Shown here: positions 7,614 to 15,143 of the stretch, in pieces | Layout: the number at the start of each line of letters is the position of its first letter | Position numbering within the stretch: position 1 is the stretch's first letter | Assembly: GCF_001941845.1 (NCBI RefSeq) | Contig: NZ_CP018870.1 | Span: 6,300,001-6,364,000, forward strand | DNA: 64,000 nucleotides | DNA from: Streptomyces sp. TN58 | GTDB taxonomy: Bacteria; Actinomycetota; Actinomycetes; Streptomycetales; Streptomycetaceae | Reading direction: 5' to 3' | The notes under the pieces: model-generated | The model's input: the letters and a program-made list of their open reading frames with translations, nothing else | Told to the model about the DNA's origin: nothing | Database searches by the model: none | Translations under genes and position numbers: made by a program

Positions 7614-8370
7614 ACTGAGGCCCGTCGTCCACCCCGCGGGCGTGAAGGACCGGGTCAGCGGCGAGCACTGGGGCGGGCGCCTCTACATGCGCGAGATCTC
7701 CCTGCGCATCACCCGTTTCCTGGTCACCACGAAGGTCACGCCCAACCAGCTGACCTACCTGATGACCCTCGCCGGCGTCCTCGCCCTCCCGGCCCTGCTG
7801 GTGCCGGGTGTCTGGGGCGCCGTCCTCGGCGTGGTCGCGGTCCAGATGTACCTGCTGCTCGACTGCGTCGACGGCGAGGTCGCCCGCTGGAAGAAGCAGT
7901 ACTCGCTCTCCGGGGTCTACCTGGACCGGGTCGGCGCCTACCTGTGCGACGCGGCCGTCCTGGTCGGCTTCGGCCTGCGCGCCGCCGACCTGTGGGGCAC
8001 CGGCGGTGCCGACTGGCTGTGGGCCTTCCTGGGCACCCTCGCGGGGCTCGGCGCCATCCTGATCAAGGCCGAGACCGACCTGGTCGGCGTCGCCCGCCAC
8101 CAGGCCGGCAAGCCCGTGGTCAAGGACGCCGCCGCCGAGCCGCGCGCCAAGGGCATGGCCCTCGCGCGCCGCGCCGCCGCCGCGCTCAAGTTCCACCGGC
8201 TGATCCTCGGCATCGAGGCCTCGCTGCTCATCCTGGTGCTGGCCGTCCTCGACCAGATGCGCGGAGACCTGTACTGGTCCCGGGTCGGCGTCGCCGTCCT
8301 CGCGGGCATCGCGATGCTCCAGACCGTGCTGCACCTGGTGTCGATCCTCGCCTCCAGCAGGCTCAAGTGA
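7591..8370 (+). CDS. Second CDP-alcohol phosphatidyltransferase, fourth Asp replaced
   Basis: A 259-residue membrane protein with the CDP-alcohol transferase signature at residues 91-116: DCVDGEVAR, an eight-residue spacer, G108, then YLDRVGA. Three of the four conserved Asp residues are present (91, 94 and 112). The position of the fourth, normally the catalytic base, is Ala116. The codons at 7930-7938 read clearly GTC GGC GCC, so this does not look like a frame error. Four to six transmembrane segments are apparent. The gene starts inside the preceding one and ends with a GTGA overlap into the glycosyltransferase. It may act on a different acceptor, use another base, or have lost catalysis. 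Confidence 0.85.
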   Translation: MPRPSVAELRPVVHPAGVKDRVSGEHWGGRLYMREISLRITRFLVTTKVTPNQLTYLMTLAGVLALPALLVPGVWGAVLGVVAVQMYLLLDCVDGEVARWKKQYSLSGVYLDRVGAYLCDAAVLVGFGLRAADLWGTGGADWLWAFLGTLAGLGAILIKAETDLVGVARHQAGKPVVKDAAAEPRAKGMALARRAAAALKFHRLILGIEASLLILVLAVLDQMRGDLYWSRVGVAVLAGIAMLQTVLHLVSILASSRLK

Positions 8371-9260
8371 GCGCCCCGCTGCGGCTGGGCGCCGTGATCA
8401 TCACCATGGGCAACCGGCCCGACGAGCTCAAGGCGCTCCTGGACTCGGTGGCCCGGCAGGACGGCGACCCGGTCGAGGTCGTCGTCGTCGGACAGGGCGT
8501 CAAGGTCGCCGAAGTGGCCGACCTGCCGCCGGGCGTCCGCTCCGTCGACCTGCCCGAGAACCTCGGCATCCCGGGCGGCCGCAACGTCGGCATCGAGGCC
8601 TTCGGCCCCGGCGGCCGCGACGTGGACGTGCTGCTCTTCCTCGACGACGACGGACTGCTGGAGCGCACCGACACCGCCGAGCTGTGCCGCCGGGCCTTCG
8701 CCGAGGACCCCGCGCTGGGGATCGTCAGCTTCCGGATCGCCGATCCGGACACCGGGCGGACCCAGCGACGCCACGTGCCGCGCCTGCGGGCCTCGGACCC
8801 GATGCGGTCCTCCCGCGTGACCACCTTCCTGGGCGGCGCCAACGCCGTCCGCACCACCGTGTTCGAGCAGGTCGGCGCCCTGCCGGCGGAGTTCTTCTAC
8901 GCTCACGAGGAGACCGACCTCGCCTGGCGCGCGCTCGACGCGGGGTGGCTGATCGACTACCGCGCGGACATGGTGCTGCTCCACCCGACGACCGCCCCCT
9001 CCCGGCACGCGGTGTACCACCGTATGGTGGCCCGTAACCGGGTGTGGCTCGCCCGCCGCAACCTGCCCGCACCGCTGGTACCGGTCTACCTGGGCGTCTG
9101 GCTCCTGCTGACGCTCGTACGGAAGCCCTCGGGACCCGCGCTCAAGGCCTGGTTCGGCGGGTTCCGCGAGGGATGGACCACTCCCTGCGGACCGCGCCGC
9201 CCGATGAGATGGCGTACGGTCTGGCGGTTGACCCGCCTGGGCCGACCTCCTGTCATCTGA
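8367..9260 (+). CDS. Family 2 glycosyltransferase
   Basis: A 297-residue GT-A fold glycosyltransferase. The N-terminal strand is LGAVIITMGNRP, the nucleotide-binding region contains NLGIPGGRNVGIE, and the metal-binding motif LFLDDDG corresponds to DxD. The EEFFYAHEETDLAWR-type block near residue 180, seen here as FFYAHEETDLAWRA, is the acceptor/catalytic ED region of rhamnosyl- and galactofuranosyl-type transferases. A short C-terminal hydrophobic stretch may anchor it to the membrane. GTG at 8367 overlaps the previous stop. It probably adds a sugar to the phosphodiester product made by the upstream enzymes before export. Confidence 0.85.
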   Translation: MSAPLRLGAVIITMGNRPDELKALLDSVARQDGDPVEVVVVGQGVKVAEVADLPPGVRSVDLPENLGIPGGRNVGIEAFGPGGRDVDVLLFLDDDGLLERTDTAELCRRAFAEDPALGIVSFRIADPDTGRTQRRHVPRLRASDPMRSSRVTTFLGGANAVRTTVFEQVGALPAEFFYAHEETDLAWRALDAGWLIDYRADMVLLHPTTAPSRHAVYHRMVARNRVWLARRNLPAPLVPVYLGVWLLLTLVRKPSGPALKAWFGGFREGWTTPCGPRRPMRWRTVWRLTRLGRPPVI

Positions 9261-9354
9261 CCAGCCCGCGTCTGGGAACATGACGCGATCACGGGCTTCG
9301 AGCCACCAGCCTGATGCCCACCTGGCCGCATCTTGAAGACGAAAGTTTCAACTT

Positions 9355-10284
9355 GTGAGTGACACAACCCACGACGGCGCCCTCGCCACGAGCAGGCCGC
9401 CGTCCGCAGACGCGGGGCTCAGCGCCGCGGAGCTGGCCAGGAAGTACGGCCTCTCGGTCAGCGGCGCCCGGCCCGGTCTGGGCGAGTACGTGCGGCAGCT
9501 CTGGGGCCGGCGCCACTTCATCATGGCGTTCTCCCGGGCCAAGCTGGTCGCGCAGTACAGCCAGGCGAAGCTCGGCCAGGTCTGGCAGGTGGCGACCCCG
9601 CTGCTGAACGCGCTGGTCTACTGGCTGATCTTCGGCCTGATCCTCCAGGCCGGCCGGGAGATGCCCAAGGACGTCTACGTCCCGTTCCTGGTCATGGGCA
9701 TCTTCGTCTTCACCTTCACGCAGAGTTCCGTGATGGCGGGCGTCCGGGCGATCTCGGGGAACCTCGGACTGGTGCGCGCGCTGCACTTCCCGCGCGCCTC
9801 CCTGCCGGTGTCCTTCTCGCTCCAGCAGCTCCAGCAGCTGCTGTACTCGATGGTCGTCGTCTTCGTGATCGCCCTCACGTTCGGCAACTACCCGCGGCTC
9901 TCCTGGCTGCTGGTGATCCCGACGCTGGCCCTGCAGTTCGTCTTCAACACCGGCCTCGCCATGATCTTCGCGCGGATGGGGTCCAAGACCCCCGACCTCG
10001 CGCAGCTGATGCCGTTCGTGATGCGTACGTGGATGTACGCCTCCGGTGTCATGTTCCCGATCGGGATCTACCTCAAGGACCAGCCGCAGTGGATCAGCGA
10101 CGTCCTGCTGTGGAACCCGGTCGCGATCTACATGGACCTCATCCGGTTCGCGCTGATCGACGACTACACCGCGAGCAACCTGCCCCCGCACGTGTGGCTC
10201 TTCGCCGTGGGCTGGGCCGTCCTGATCGGCCTCGGCGGCTTCGTGTACTTCTGGAAGTCTGAGGAGCGTTACGGCCGTGGCTGA
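9355..10284 (+). CDS. ABC-2 type exporter permease (TagG/Wzm-like)
   Basis: A 309-residue permease. A cytoplasmic N-terminus of about 60 residues, containing an amphipathic segment (YVRQLWGRRHFI), is followed by six transmembrane helices, the layout of ABC-2 permeases that export teichoic acids, O-antigens and other glycopolymers. GTG at 9355 is the start. A second GTG at 9359 is out of frame. It is separated from the glycosyltransferase by 94 bases without a terminator and overlaps the ATPase gene by eight bases. The transported substrate is presumably the product of the preceding enzymes. Confidence 0.85.
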   Translation: MSDTTHDGALATSRPPSADAGLSAAELARKYGLSVSGARPGLGEYVRQLWGRRHFIMAFSRAKLVAQYSQAKLGQVWQVATPLLNALVYWLIFGLILQAGREMPKDVYVPFLVMGIFVFTFTQSSVMAGVRAISGNLGLVRALHFPRASLPVSFSLQQLQQLLYSMVVVFVIALTFGNYPRLSWLLVIPTLALQFVFNTGLAMIFARMGSKTPDLAQLMPFVMRTWMYASGVMFPIGIYLKDQPQWISDVLLWNPVAIYMDLIRFALIDDYTASNLPPHVWLFAVGWAVLIGLGGFVYFWKSEERYGRG

Positions 10285-11059
10285 CAACACCCAGGGGCGC
10301 GTCCCCACCGTGATCGCGGACGGCGTCCACATCGTCTACCGCGTCAACACCGGAAGCAGCGGCAAGGGCGCGGCCACCGCCGCGCTCAGCAAGATCGTGC
10401 GCCGGCGGAAGGGCGACGCCCCGGGCGTCCGCCGCGTCCACGCCGTGCGCGGCGTCTCCTTCACCGCCTACCGCGGCGAGGCCATCGGCCTCATCGGCTC
10501 CAACGGCTCCGGCAAGTCCACCCTGCTGCGCGCCATCGCCGGCCTGCTGCCCTGCGAGGAGGGCAAGGTCTACACCGACGGCCAGCCCTCGCTGCTGGGC
10601 GTGAACGCCGCGCTGATGAACGACCTCACGGGCGAGCGCAACATCGTCCTCGGCGGTCTCGCCATGGGGATGAGCCGCGAGCAGATCAAGCAGCGGTACC
10701 AGAGCATCGTCGACTTCTCCGGCATCAACGAGAAGGGCGATTTCGTCTCCCTGCCGATGCGCACCTACTCCTCCGGCATGGCGGCGCGTCTGCGCTTCTC
10801 CATCGCGGCGGCCAAGGACCACGACGTCCTGATGATCGACGAGGCGCTGGCCACCGGTGACCGCGCCTTCCAGGTGCGTTCGGAGAACCGCATCAAGGAA
10901 CTCAGGGAGAAGGCCGGCACCGTCTTCCTCGTCAGCCACAACAACAAGTCGATCCGGGACACCTGCGACCGGGTGCTGTGGCTGGAGAAGGGCGAGCTCC
11001 TGATGGACGGCCCCACGGAGGAGGTCGTCTCGGCCTACGAGAAGGCGACCAACGGCTGA
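10277..11059 (+). CDS. ABC exporter ATPase (TagH/Wzt-like)
   Basis: A 260-residue ATPase. Walker A is IGSNGSGKST, the signature is represented by SSGMAARLRFS, Walker B by VLMIDEALATGD and the switch His by LVSHN. Lack of the usual LSGGQ in favour of SSGM, together with the ALATGD sequence, is typical of TagH/Wzt/KpsT polysaccharide-export ATPases. Unlike many Wzt proteins it has no C-terminal carbohydrate-binding domain and ends soon after the nucleotide-binding domain. It pairs with the permease encoded immediately upstream. A strong terminator follows 46 bases after the stop. Confidence 0.9.
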   Translation: MADNTQGRVPTVIADGVHIVYRVNTGSSGKGAATAALSKIVRRRKGDAPGVRRVHAVRGVSFTAYRGEAIGLIGSNGSGKSTLLRAIAGLLPCEEGKVYTDGQPSLLGVNAALMNDLTGERNIVLGGLAMGMSREQIKQRYQSIVDFSGINEKGDFVSLPMRTYSSGMAARLRFSIAAAKDHDVLMIDEALATGDRAFQVRSENRIKELREKAGTVFLVSHNNKSIRDTCDRVLWLEKGELLMDGPTEEVVSAYEKATNG

Positions 11060-11105
11060 CCACCGGCCAGCGCGGCGTCCCGCGAGGCGCCTGCCCGCTT
11101 CACCG

Positions 11106-11138
11106 AAGGCCCCCGCCGCACAGAACGGCGGGGGCCTT
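11106..11138 (+). terminator. Intrinsic terminator of the CDP-alcohol/export operon
   Basis: A perfect 13-bp stem (AAGGCCCCCGCCG with its complement) closes a 7-base loop, followed by TTGGGGTGTGTTT. It stands 46 bases after the ATPase stop and separates this operon from the hopanoid cluster. Confidence 0.9.
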
Positions 11139-11379
11139 GGGGTGTGTTTCGAAAGTCCGGTCCGGTTCTCGTATTGCGCGACGACATTTCGGTGGCGCGG
11201 CGAATACCCGAGCGGCCTCCGCGAGGTTCCACAGCGTAAGCTGATGCGGTCCTGAATCGCGGCAAGAGGGGACGATTCCCCGCAGGTGAACGGCCCGAGA
11301 CGGCCCCGGTAAAAGCCCGGCGGCGTGTCCGAAATAGGATGTATTGGGTCGGCAGTGTAGAACGGGAGATGTGACGGCG
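11139..11379. other. Upstream region of the hopanoid operon
   Basis: No gene is evident. The region is slightly AT-richer than its neighbours and must contain the hopanoid promoter. TAGGAT around 11333 looks like a Streptomyces -10, but I see no good -35 at 16-18 bases, which would fit an alternative sigma factor or an activator-dependent promoter. Confidence 0.5.
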
Positions 11380-11445
11380 ATGGCTACGGGAATTCTCCGG
11401 CCCCCAGGGACGGCGGCCGTCCCCGCCCCGGGCGGCGGGCGGTGA
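11380..11445 (+). CDS. Possible 21-codon leader peptide coupled to hpnC
   Basis: ATG at 11380 follows CGGGAGA with good spacing and opens a 21-codon frame, MATGILRPPGTAAVPAPGGG then R. Its TGA (11443-11445) overlaps the hpnC GTG (11442-11444). The hpnC start has no ribosome site of its own, so translation of this short frame may deliver ribosomes to hpnC. The Pro-rich sequence could also slow ribosomes. It is too short to judge by composition and may be fortuitous. Confidence 0.4.
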   Translation: MATGILRPPGTAAVPAPGGGR

Positions 11446-12371
11446 ACCCGGGGCACGGCACCCGACCCCTCTCCGACACGGTCCACGTGAGCGCCACCCT
11501 CGACAAGGCGGCGGCGGAGAACTTCCCCGTCGCCCCCGCCTTCCTGCCCCGCGCCTGGCGCGACGGGCTGACCGCCGTCTACGGCTACGCCCGCCTCGTC
11601 GACGACATCGGCGACGGCGACCTCGCCCCCGGCGGCCGCGACGCCGTGCTCCTCGGCCTCGACCCGGCCGCGGCCGACGACCGGCTCGCCATGCTCGACG
11701 CCTTCGAGACCGACCTGCTGCGCGTGTTCGGCTCCGCGGACGGCCCCCCGCGCCACCCCCTGCTCCTCGCCCTCAGGCCCGTGGTGCGCGCCCACGGCCT
11801 GACCCCCGAGCCCTTCCTCGGACTCATCGAGGCCAACCGCCAGGACCAGCGCGTCACCCGCTACGAGACGTACGGTGACCTCCTCGCCTACTGCGAGCTG
11901 TCCGCCAACCCGGTCGGCCGCCTCGTGCTGTCCCTCACCGGTACCAGTACGCCCGAGCGCGTCCGCCTCTCCGACGCCGTCTGCACCGGTCTCCAGATCG
12001 TCGAACACGTCCAGGACGTGGCCGAGGACCTGGGCCGCGACCGGATCTACCTGCCCGCCGAGGACATGCGGCGCTTCCACGTGTCCGAGGCCGACCTGGC
12101 GGCCCCCTCCGCCGGCGCCTCCGTACGCGCACTGGTCGCGTACGAAGCCGAGCGCGCCACCACGCTGCTGGACGACGGCGTCCCGCTCGTGGGCAGCGTG
12201 CACGGCAGGCTCCGGCTGCTGCTCGCGGGCTTCGTGGGAGGGGGGCGGGCAGCCGTACGAGCCGTCACCGCCGCCGGCTTCGACGTCCTGCCCGGCCCGC
12301 CCAAACCGACCAAGAGCGGTCTGCTCCGCGAGGTTGCAGCCGTCCTGCGCACAGCGCCGAGAAAGAGGTGA
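11442..12371 (+). CDS. hpnC: Squalene synthase HpnC
   Basis: A 309-residue trans-prenyltransferase of the squalene/phytoene synthase family. The first Asp-rich motif is ARLVDDIGD and the second region reads EHVQDVAEDLGRDRIYLP, where HpnC proteins have EH instead of the NI of HpnD. HpnC, HpnD and HpnE together turn farnesyl diphosphate into squalene: HpnD makes presqualene diphosphate, HpnC makes hydroxysqualene and HpnE reduces it. GTG at 11442 is taken as the start because no better in-frame start is preceded by a ribosome site; GTG 11487 is an alternative. It is followed by hpnD with a GTGA overlap. Confidence 0.9.
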   Translation: MNPGHGTRPLSDTVHVSATLDKAAAENFPVAPAFLPRAWRDGLTAVYGYARLVDDIGDGDLAPGGRDAVLLGLDPAAADDRLAMLDAFETDLLRVFGSADGPPRHPLLLALRPVVRAHGLTPEPFLGLIEANRQDQRVTRYETYGDLLAYCELSANPVGRLVLSLTGTSTPERVRLSDAVCTGLQIVEHVQDVAEDLGRDRIYLPAEDMRRFHVSEADLAAPSAGASVRALVAYEAERATTLLDDGVPLVGSVHGRLRLLLAGFVGGGRAAVRAVTAAGFDVLPGPPKPTKSGLLREVAAVLRTAPRKR

Positions 12372-13378
12372 GCCCGACCGTGGAGGGCCCCACACACGCG
12401 TCCGCCCCGACCGCGGTGTCCGCACCGGTCTCGGCGGCCTACAGCTACTGCGAGGCCGTCACCGGTTCACAGGCGCGCAACTTCGCGTACGGAATCCGGC
12501 TGCTGCCCACCGACAAGCGCCATGCGATGTCCGCGCTCTACGCCTTCTCCCGGCGGGTCGACGACATCGGCGACGGCACGCTGCCCGGCGAGGCGAAGTT
12601 CGCGCGCCTGGAGGAGACCCGCGCCGTCCTCGGGCGGATCCGGGCCGGCGAGGTCGACGAGGACGACACCGACCCCGTCGCCGTCGCGCTGGCGCACGCC
12701 GCCCGCCGCTTCCCGATCCCGCTCGGCGGGCTCGACGAGCTCATCGACGGCGTGCTGATGGACGTCCGCGGCGAGACCTACGAGACCTGGGACGACCTGA
12801 AGACCTACTGCCGGTGCGTCGCCGGAGCCATCGGACGGCTCTCCCTCGGCGTCTTCGGCACGGTCAACGCACCGGGTGGCCCGGGCGCACCGGGCGCACG
12901 GGGTGGCCCGGGCAGCTCCGACGCCGCGCGCGCCGCCGAGTACGCCGACACCCTCGGCCTCGCCCTCCAGCTCACCAACATCCTCCGCGACGTCCGCGAG
13001 GACGCCGCCAACGGACGCACCTACCTGCCCGCGGAGGACCTCGCCAAGTTCGGCTGCCCGGAAGGCTTCCGGGACGGCCGGCTCCCCGCCGGAGCCGACT
13101 TCGCCGGACTGGTCCACCACGAGGTCCGGCGCGCCCGCGCCCTCTTCGCCGAGGGCTACCGGCTGCTGCCGATGCTCGACCGGCGCAGCGGGGCCTGCGT
13201 CGCCGCCATGGCCGGCATCTACCGGCGCCTCCTCGACCGCATCGAGCGGGAGCCGGAGGCCGTCCTGCGTGGCCGCGTCTCGCTGCCGCCGCACGAGAAG
13301 GCCTACGTCGCCGTGCGCGGCCTGTCCGGCCTCGACGCGCGGACCGTCTCCCGCCAGGCCGTCCGGAGGCGCATGTGA
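12368..13378 (+). CDS. hpnD: Presqualene diphosphate synthase HpnD
   Basis: A 336-residue member of the squalene/phytoene synthase family that condenses two farnesyl diphosphates. Both Asp-rich motifs are intact: SRRVDDIGD, and NILRDVREDAANGRTYLP. Between them, around residues 167-188, is a Gly/Ala/Pro-rich insertion (NAPGGPGAPGARGGPG) that looks like a flexible surface loop expanded by repeats. GTG at 12368 overlaps the hpnC stop. Its own stop overlaps a GTG that begins an unknown frame. Confidence 0.9.
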   Translation: MSPTVEGPTHASAPTAVSAPVSAAYSYCEAVTGSQARNFAYGIRLLPTDKRHAMSALYAFSRRVDDIGDGTLPGEAKFARLEETRAVLGRIRAGEVDEDDTDPVAVALAHAARRFPIPLGGLDELIDGVLMDVRGETYETWDDLKTYCRCVAGAIGRLSLGVFGTVNAPGGPGAPGARGGPGSSDAARAAEYADTLGLALQLTNILRDVREDAANGRTYLPAEDLAKFGCPEGFRDGRLPAGADFAGLVHHEVRRARALFAEGYRLLPMLDRRSGACVAAMAGIYRRLLDRIEREPEAVLRGRVSLPPHEKAYVAVRGLSGLDARTVSRQAVRRRM

Positions 13379-13767
13379 CGCCCCCGACCACGTCGGCCCG
13401 GCCGGGCGCCGCGGGCCGCCACACCCTGCCGACCGCCCCGGAGGCCGCCCGCCCGGCGCCATGCGCCGCCCCGCAGGCCGGGGGCGGGCCCGCCGCCGCG
13501 GCCGGCGTCCCCGGGGCGCCGGCGGGCGCACACCCGGCGTACGCCGACGACCTCCGGCGTACGACCCCGGCGCGCCGCCCCGGCCGCACGCCGACCCGGG
13601 CAACCACGCCGACGGCGGGCGCGTCTCTCCCCGCGGACCGCGGCCGGGCCGCGCGGGAGTCGGGACAGTCGCGGGAGTGGCGGGAGTCCACGAGGGTTGC
13701 GGGCCCGTCCGCCCGGAACCCGCAGACCGGCCCGGAGGGCCACCGCACCACGGGGGAGGGCGCATGA
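13375..13767 (+). CDS. Unknown Pro/Ala/Arg-rich ORF between hpnD and hpnE
   Basis: A 130-codon frame whose GTG overlaps the hpnD stop and whose TGA overlaps the hpnE ATG, exactly filling the gap between two biosynthetic genes. That double coupling argues that ribosomes pass through it. The product is low-complexity, rich in Pro, Ala, Gly and Arg, with no recognisable domain, membrane segment or signal peptide. Streptomyces hopanoid clusters often have a small poorly conserved frame at this position, which might be a relative. It may serve only to carry ribosomes to hpnE. Confidence 0.5.
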   Translation: MTPPTTSARPGAAGRHTLPTAPEAARPAPCAAPQAGGGPAAAAGVPGAPAGAHPAYADDLRRTTPARRPGRTPTRATTPTAGASLPADRGRAARESGQSREWRESTRVAGPSARNPQTGPEGHRTTGEGA

Positions 13768-15143
13768 CGGGTACCGACCAGCACGCCGTCGTGGTCGGCG
13801 GCGGACTCGCCGGAGTCACGGCCGCCCTCCAACTCGCCGACGCCGGACTGCGCGTCACCCTGCTCGAAGGCCGCCCCCGCCTCGGCGGGCTCGCCTTCTC
13901 CTTCAAGCGCGGCGACCTTGACGTCGACAACGGCCAGCACGTCTACCTGAGATGCTGCACCGCCTACCGGTGGTTCCTCGACCGCGTCGACGGCGCAGCC
14001 CTCGCCCCCCTCCAGGACCGGCTCGACGTACCCGTCCTCGACGTCGCCCACCCCGGCGGGCCGCGCCTGGGACGCCTGCGGCGCGGCGGCCTGCCCGTGC
14101 CCCTGCACCTCGCCGGGGCCCTCGCCCGCTACCCGCACATGTCGCTCGCCGAGCGCGCGAGCGTGGGCCGCGCCGCCCTCGCGCTGCGCCGCCTCGATCC
14201 GGCGGACCCGGCGCTGGACGGACTGGACTTCGCGACCTGGCTCGGCCGCTACGGGCAGTCCGCCCGCACCATCGAGGCCCTGTGGGACCTCGTCGGCGTC
14301 GCCACCCTCAACGCCACCGCCGCACACTCCTCGCTGGGCCTGGCCGCCATGGTCTTCAAGACCGGCCTGCTCTCCGAGAAGAGCGCCGCCGACATCGGCT
14401 GGGCCCACGTCCCGCTCGGCGTCCTGCACGACACCCTCGCCCGCAAGCAGCTCGACGCGGCCGGGGTACGGACCGAACTGCGCACCCGCGTCACCGCCCT
14501 GACCCGCACCGCCGAGGGGTCCTGGCGCGTCGACACCGAGGCGGAATCCCTCGAAGCGGGCACCGTCGTCCTCGCCGTACCGCAGCGCGAGGCCCACGGC
14601 CTGCTGCCCGCCGACGCCCTCGCCGACCCCGACAAGCTCCTCGACATCGGCACCGCACCCATCCTCAACGTCCACGTCGTCTACGACCGCAAGGTGCTCA
14701 GGCAGCCCTTCTTCGCCGCACTCGGCTCCCCGGTCCAGTGGGTCTTCGACCGCACCGACTCCTCCGGACTCCCCGACGGCGGCCAGTACCTGGCGCTGTC
14801 CCAGTCCGCCGCCCAGGACGACATCGACGAGCCCGTCTCGGTGCTGCGCGCCAAGTACCTGCCCGAGCTCGAACGGCTGCTGCCCGCCGCGCGAGGGGCC
14901 AAAGTACGGGACTTCTTCGTCACCCGGGAGCGGACGGCCACCTTCGCACCCGCACCCGGCGTCGGCCGCCTGAGGCCCGGCCCGCGGACCGACACGCCGG
15001 GGCTCTACCTCGCCGGTGCGTGGACTGCCACCGGTTGGCCCGCGACCATGGAGGGCGCCGTCCGGAGCGGACTGAGCGCGGCGCAGGCCGCACTCGCCGC
15101 ACTCGGCCGCCACCGCGAACACCCTCTGCAGGAGGCGGCATGA
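13764..15143 (+). CDS. hpnE: Hydroxysqualene dehydroxylase HpnE
   Basis: A 459-residue flavoprotein of the phytoene-desaturase/amine-oxidase superfamily. The FAD-binding N-terminus shows VVVGGGLAGVTAALQLADAG followed by the acidic end LLEGRPRLGG. The C-terminal FAD signature is represented by LYLAGAWTATGWPATMEGAV. HpnE removes the hydroxyl of hydroxysqualene to give squalene. The ATG at 13764 is preceded by GGGGGAGGG. The frame stays open upstream through the Pro-rich ORF, but that translation has no flavoprotein features. The stop overlaps the following ATG. Confidence 0.92.
   Translation: MTGTDQHAVVVGGGLAGVTAALQLADAGLRVTLLEGRPRLGGLAFSFKRGDLDVDNGQHVYLRCCTAYRWFLDRVDGAALAPLQDRLDVPVLDVAHPGGPRLGRLRRGGLPVPLHLAGALARYPHMSLAERASVGRAALALRRLDPADPALDGLDFATWLGRYGQSARTIEALWDLVGVATLNATAAHSSLGLAAMVFKTGLLSEKSAADIGWAHVPLGVLHDTLARKQLDAAGVRTELRTRVTALTRTAEGSWRVDTEAESLEAGTVVLAVPQREAHGLLPADALADPDKLLDIGTAPILNVHVVYDRKVLRQPFFAALGSPVQWVFDRTDSSGLPDGGQYLALSQSAAQDDIDEPVSVLRAKYLPELERLLPAARGAKVRDFFVTRERTATFAPAPGVGRLRPGPRTDTPGLYLAGAWTATGWPATMEGAVRSGLSAAQAALAALGRHREHPLQEAA

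Noticed and set aside
12876..13763. In-frame N-terminal extension of HpnE
   Set aside because: The frame is open only because of GC bias. A strong ribosome site precedes ATG 13764, and the flavin-binding motif starts right after it.
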